Shown here piece after piece: positions 60,602 through 64,000 of a stretch of DNA of 64,000 nucleotides. A model generated the notes under the pieces. It worked only from the letters and a program-made list of their open reading frames with translations. It searched no databases and was not told where the DNA came from. How positions within the stretch are numbered: the first letter of the stretch is position 1; the number at the start of each line of letters is the position of its first letter. The DNA is taken from positions 49,256 through 113,255 of the forward strand of contig JAROAZ010000021.1 in NCBI GenBank assembly GCA_029432775.1. The letters are read 5' to 3'. The DNA comes from Pontiellaceae bacterium B12227 (GTDB taxonomy: Bacteria > Verrucomicrobiota > Kiritimatiellia > Kiritimatiellales > Pontiellaceae). The position numbers and the translations under genes are program-made.

Positions 60602-62374
60602 TCAAAATGCCTGCCCCAGACTGATGTAAAACTGCAACTGTTTTTCCTGCGACGAATCCGGATTCAGCGGATAGGCCAGATCCGCGCGCAGCGGTCCGAT
60701 CGCCGTAAACCAGCGCACCCCGATCCCCGCGCCATAGCGCAGCGACCGGTTAAGCTCGTCGCTCACCACATCGTTATAAACCGTACCGCCATCCAGAAAA
60801 ACCACATAACCCAACCGCTGCCCGGGCTGCATGCGCAGCTCGGCCGAAAACTCCAGCAGCTTATTTCCGCCCGTCGGCGTGCCGTTCAGCTTCGGGCCGA
60901 CCGACTGATATTCATAGCCGCGAATCGAACCGCCGCCGCCCGCATAGAACCGTTCATCCGCCGGCACCGTGCTGATATCGGCCCCGTCGATGCTGCCGAG
61001 CGACAAACGGAAGGCACTCGAAAGCCGGGCCCGTTCCCAAAGCAGATGATAGTCGCGCCCTTCAAGATAGGTTTTAAGAAACGAGTCCGACCCATGCGTG
61101 TCCTCATTCCAGATCGTTCGCCCGAATGCCTGGTAGCCCCGCATCGGATTAAGTCGGTCATCGCGATAATCCAGACTCAACTGGAGAGGAAGAAAAACAT
61201 AATTGAACCGGTCCTCCACCGAAAACTGCTCCACCCTGGAATAGTAATATCCCAGGCCGAGTCCCGCCTGGATATTCGGTGTAAAATCCCGCAGCACCAT
61301 TGCTGTGGTCTTCGCTTTCCGCGCATCATAGGCATCCGGGGATTCCCGGCTGGCCTCCAGATCCAGCACCAGCGACTGATTGCCGTCCAGGAATCCCGAG
61401 CGCGTCAGCCGCGCATCCCACAGCAATTCAATCGGCGAAGCGCTCACGGAAGATTCAAACCGCTCGCCGGCCCCGAAGATGTTACGATGCTCCCAATACA
61501 ATCTTCCGCCCGGGCCGATATCGGAATAATTCACCCCCGCCCGGATGGTTCGGGGCGCACGCTCGTTCAGCGTAATCACAATAGGAATGGCATTCGTGCC
61601 ACTGGCAGCCCGGCGCGGAGCCACCCGGGCCGATCCAAACTGGCCGGTTCCCAACAAACGCGTTTCAAAGTCCCGCACCAGCTTCGAGTCATACCGCCGC
61701 CCCTCCCGCCACGGAACCTGACGTTGGATATATTTCGGCGGCAGCGCATCCAGCCCCTCCACCACAACCGGACCGAAAAAAGCGAGCGGGCCCACTGCAA
61801 ACTCGAGCGTCAGATCCACCTGCTGATTTTCCCGATCCACCTCCACCGTCCGTTTCCGCAGTGCGGCAAAAGGGTAGCCCCGCCGGTTCAACTGCTCAAT
61901 AATCCGCCGCTGCTCTTCAAAAACATCCGCTGCCACCACTTTCTTACGCCTGCGCAACAGCGGTTTAATGCCGGCAAGCTGTTCATCGTTGTTCCCGGGA
62001 AACAGCACCTTCACACTGCGAAACCGATAGGGTTCTCCCTGCTCAATCCGCAGGTAGACCCGCACCTTGCTGCGATCCGTATCGATCTCCGAGCTGACCC
62101 GGCCATCATAATAACCGCGCGATTCCAGAATGGCCTCAATGGCAGGAATATCCTTCTGGATGCGCCGCCGCAGCTGGCCCAGCGTGGAAGGCGGCCGCTT
62201 GCGCATCGTGATCGTACGGGCGGAATGGTTGACGGCCCGCTTCACCGCATTGTCCTTCGCCCCCTTCAGCTTCACGCTGTATTCCAAGACCTCCGACTCG
62301 GAAAATACAGTAGGCACCATGCACATCCATGCAAGAGCCGACAAAACCAAACCTGAAAGAAAACGATTCAACAT
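60602..62374 (-). CDS. tamA: BamA/TamA family outer-membrane protein
   Basis: A 590-residue outer-membrane protein: Sec signal (1-25), POTRA domains (about 30-290; VKVLFPGNNDEQLAGIKPLLRR, IEQLNRRGYPFAALRKRTVEVDRENQQVDLTLEF) and a 16-strand barrel ending in ...LQFYISLGQAF with a terminal Phe for the BAM signal. GYEYQSVGP is the family VRGF-like loop (here IRGYEY). Because it is directly followed by tamB, TamA is the likely identity; BamA itself is usually longer with five POTRAs. Confidence 0.87.
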   Translation of the reverse strand: MLNRFLSGLVLSALAWMCMVPTVFSESEVLEYSVKLKGAKDNAVKRAVNHSARTITMRKRPPSTLGQLRRRIQKDIPAIEAILESRGYYDGRVSSEIDTDRSKVRVYLRIEQGEPYRFRSVKVLFPGNNDEQLAGIKPLLRRRKKVVAADVFEEQRRIIEQLNRRGYPFAALRKRTVEVDRENQQVDLTLEFAVGPLAFFGPVVVEGLDALPPKYIQRQVPWREGRRYDSKLVRDFETRLLGTGQFGSARVAPRRAASGTNAIPIVITLNERAPRTIRAGVNYSDIGPGGRLYWEHRNIFGAGERFESSVSASPIELLWDARLTRSGFLDGNQSLVLDLEASRESPDAYDARKAKTTAMVLRDFTPNIQAGLGLGYYYSRVEQFSVEDRFNYVFLPLQLSLDYRDDRLNPMRGYQAFGRTIWNEDTHGSDSFLKTYLEGRDYHLLWERARLSSAFRLSLGSIDGADISTVPADERFYAGGGGSIRGYEYQSVGPKLNGTPTGGNKLLEFSAELRMQPGQRLGYVVFLDGGTVYNDVVSDELNRSLRYGAGIGVRWFTAIGPLRADLAYPLNPDSSQEKQLQFYISLGQAF

Positions 62375-62435
62375 ACGCCAACAGCCTATGCCATTCTCCT
62401 TGAAACTTAAAACCTAAAGCTTAACACTTGAACCC

Positions 62436-63182
62436 ATGAAAATCGGCATATGTGAATGGAACATCCCCGCCACCGGATTCGAGTCCCGCTTTCAATGGGC
62501 CGCCGAAGCCGGCCTGCAGGCCGTGGAAATCGACCTGCAAAATGCCGCCGGACACGAAGCGCAGGTCCGCGCATGTTTCAATCATTGGAAGCTCGCAGTT
62601 CCAACCCTTGGAATGAATGCCTGCTGTACATACAGCATGTGCAATCCCGCCGACCGCAAAACCATCGAAGCCGCATTTGAAGCTGGCATCAGAACCGCCC
62701 TCGAACTGGGTATCGCCAAACTTCAGGTGCCCAGCTTTGCAGCCAGCTTCATCGAATCCACCGATGATTTCAACCAGACCGTGGCGTGCTTCCAGTTCGC
62801 CTGCCGCCTTGCCGAAAACACCGACCTCATCATCGGCACCGAAAACGCCCTCTCCGCCGAACAGCAGCTCGAACTGCTCAACCGCGTCGGTTCCGACCGG
62901 CTCAAAATCTATTTCGACACCCGCAATGCCTTTGCCATGAACAACCTCAACTCCGCCGGCATTCTCGAAACGCTCTACCCCCACCTCTGCGAAGTGCACA
63001 TTAAAGACGGCATCAACAACGGTCCCGCCTGCCCGCTCGGCGAAGGCAACTCCGGATTTTTCCAATGTCTGGAAATCCTCAAAGCCCAAAACTACAGCGG
63101 CTGGCTCCTGCTCGAAAATGACTACAAAACCCTCGAACAAGCCAGAGTCGACATCGAAACCACAACAAATATCATGGAATAG
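62436..63182 (+). CDS. TIM-barrel sugar isomerase/epimerase (AP-endonuclease 2 fold)
   Basis: A 248-residue protein of the xylose-isomerase-like TIM barrel family. GICEWNIPATGFESRFQWAAEAGLQAVEIDLQ is the first barrel turn, and IGTENALSAEQQLELL, IYFDTRNAFAMN and CEVHIKDG supply the metal-binding Glu, Asp and His. Related enzymes are hydroxypyruvate isomerases, 3-keto sugar epimerases and myo-inosose dehydratases. No Shine-Dalgarno sequence is seen. A sugar-keto role would suit the exported oxidoreductases, but they are 40 kb away. Palindromes at 62576, 62599 and 63060. Confidence 0.82.
   Translation: MKIGICEWNIPATGFESRFQWAAEAGLQAVEIDLQNAAGHEAQVRACFNHWKLAVPTLGMNACCTYSMCNPADRKTIEAAFEAGIRTALELGIAKLQVPSFAASFIESTDDFNQTVACFQFACRLAENTDLIIGTENALSAEQQLELLNRVGSDRLKIYFDTRNAFAMNNLNSAGILETLYPHLCEVHIKDGINNGPACPLGEGNSGFFQCLEILKAQNYSGWLLLENDYKTLEQARVDIETTTNIME
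62599..62613. repeat. TTCCAA-N3-TTGGAA palindrome (perfect copy, spacer CCC)
   Basis: In the TIM-barrel gene, read V-P-T-L-G-M. A one-mismatch copy (TTTCAA-TCA-TTGGAA, read F-N-H-W-K) starts exactly 23 bp upstream at 62576. Confidence 0.8.
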
Positions 63183-63310
63183 AAATGGCCATATAATCGG
63201 TAGCGAACAGCATCCAATTCAGGCTCCAGATACACAAAGACAATACCCGATCCGGTCTTCGTGCTTCTTGTGCCTTTTCGAGATAATCACAGGGAAGAGA
63301 GGAATATAAA

Positions 63311-63781
63311 ATGCAGTTACACATTGGCGTACTTGGACCGCACGACACAACCGACGAACAATATGAACTCGGCAAAGCCGTCGGGCGCGAAATTGCCCGG
63401 GCCGATGCCATCCTCTTCTGCGGGGGACTCGGCGGAATGATGACCGCCGCCGCCGAAGGCGCCAAAAGCGCCGGAGGCCAAACCATCGGCATTCTTCCAG
63501 GCATTGGAAAAAAGGACGCCAACGAATTTATCGATATCGCCATCCCCACCGACCTCGGGGCCTACCGCAACGCACTGCTTGTCCGCTCCTGCGATGTCGT
63601 CATTGCCGTTCACGGTGCCTATGGCACGCTCTCCGAAATTGCCTTCGCCCTCCGCCTGAAGGTTCCCGTGGTGGGGCTCCACACCTGGACCGTCTCCAGC
63701 AACGATGCCCCCGATCCCGGCATCCGTGTGGCCACCACCCCCGAACAAGCCGCCCGACTGGCCGTTGAACTGGCACAGTAA
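63311..63781 (+). CDS. TIGR00725/LOG-like Rossmann protein
   Basis: A 156-residue protein with a modified Rossmann fold: IGVLGPHDTTDEQYELGKAVGREIARADAILFCGGLGGMMTAAAEGAKSAGG and VAVHGAYGTLSEIAFALRLKVPVVGL, typical of TIGR00725 proteins related to the LOG/cytokinin-activating and molybdenum-cofactor-carrier families. The PGGxGT motif of LOG enzymes appears as HGAYGTLSE. Likely binds a nucleotide; the reaction is unknown. GAGAGG precedes the ATG. A TTCCAG-GCA-TTGGAA variant palindrome lies at 63495. Confidence 0.82.
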   Translation: MQLHIGVLGPHDTTDEQYELGKAVGREIARADAILFCGGLGGMMTAAAEGAKSAGGQTIGILPGIGKKDANEFIDIAIPTDLGAYRNALLVRSCDVVIAVHGAYGTLSEIAFALRLKVPVVGLHTWTVSSNDAPDPGIRVATTPEQAARLAVELAQ

Positions 63782-63819
63782 ACTCAGGGTGGCTATACCC
63801 ACTTCTGCTCAACGGGCGT

Positions 63820-63992
63820 TTAGACAGGATAACAGGATCTACGGGATTAGTTTTAACACCCGCTGCGCTAAAGGCGCGAAGAACACAAAGGCAGGTTTTG
63901 AAGGATCTGATTCGCAAGACGAGATAATCCTGTCATTCAATCATCCTGTCTAATACCCGTCTGCACCGATTCGTTTTAACACCCGCTGCGCT
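63820..63992. repeat. Inverted and direct repeats at the right window end
   Basis: No gene is seen from 63782 to the end. TTAGACAGGAT (63820-63830) pairs with ATCCTGTCTAA (63943-63953). The 20-mer GTTTTAACACCCGCTGCGCT occurs at 63850 and again at 63973 and is cut off by the window end. The pattern is that of a multi-copy intergenic repeat cluster. Whether it goes on beyond the window cannot be seen. Confidence 0.6.
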
Positions 63993-64000
63993 TGAGGACA

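Noticed and set aside
60500..62356. 618-codon plus-strand open frame
   Set aside because: Antisense to tamA; very rich in Arg, His and Pro and lacks any recognisable domain.

Overview
The window looks like chromosomal DNA from a Gram-negative member of the PVC superphylum, most likely a Kiritimatiellota/Pontiella-like or verrucomicrobial bacterium. This is an inference from gene content, not a database match. The clues are several Gfo/Idh/MocA oxidoreductases (four with twin-arginine leaders), DUF1080 (3-keto-disaccharide hydrolase) proteins, a secreted diheme protein with an HzsA-like layout, a huge secreted beta-helix protein, an outer-membrane TamA/TamB pair and a CinA-like protein of a type I associate with verrucomicrobia. 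Coding density is high. I saw no rRNA, tRNA, IS transposase, integrase, phage gene or CRISPR array.

Layout. 0-8 kb: low-molecular-weight phosphatase, tandem DUF3857/transglutaminase protein, SOUL protein, class I amidotransferase, diheme cytochrome. 8-18 kb: Nramp-like transporter, two cytoplasmic-type Gfo/Idh/MocA oxidoreductases, a metzincin-like protease and a 1139-residue beta-helix protein, separated by palindromic and tandem repeats. 18-26 kb: four tandem Tat-exported oxidoreductases facing two Sec-exported DUF1080 proteins, a plausible exported 3-keto-glycoside pathway. 26-35.5 kb: AEC transporter, FetAB, a coiled-coil envelope protein, LeuB, two convergent CinA-like proteins, a lipoprotein cyclophilin, an LpxL-like acyltransferase, MgtE and RecO. 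35.5-45.4 kb: a tightly overlapping nine-gene glycan operon (two DegT aminotransferases, four glycosyltransferases, a methyltransferase, an ATP-grasp/HAD fusion and a pyruvyltransferase). 45.4-51.9 kb, minus strand: YfhO-like protein, a GT2-flippase fusion, GT39 and GtrA. 52-56 kb: DUF2723-TPR protein and a GT4. 56-64 kb: CysK with its Rrf2 regulator, TamB/TamA, a TIM-barrel isomerase and a TIGR00725-type protein.

The strongest signal not explained by genes is a short perfect palindrome, TTCCAA-N3-TTGGAA, present 16 times without mismatch and 17 more times with a single mismatch. About 0.004 perfect copies are expected by chance in 64 kb. It lies in different codon phases of unrelated genes, in intergenic DNA and inside a terminator hairpin, and some copies sit in pairs exactly 23 bp apart. 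It behaves like a genome-wide DNA-level mark, comparable in concept to HIP1 of cyanobacteria or uptake signal sequences, and I know of no description of it.
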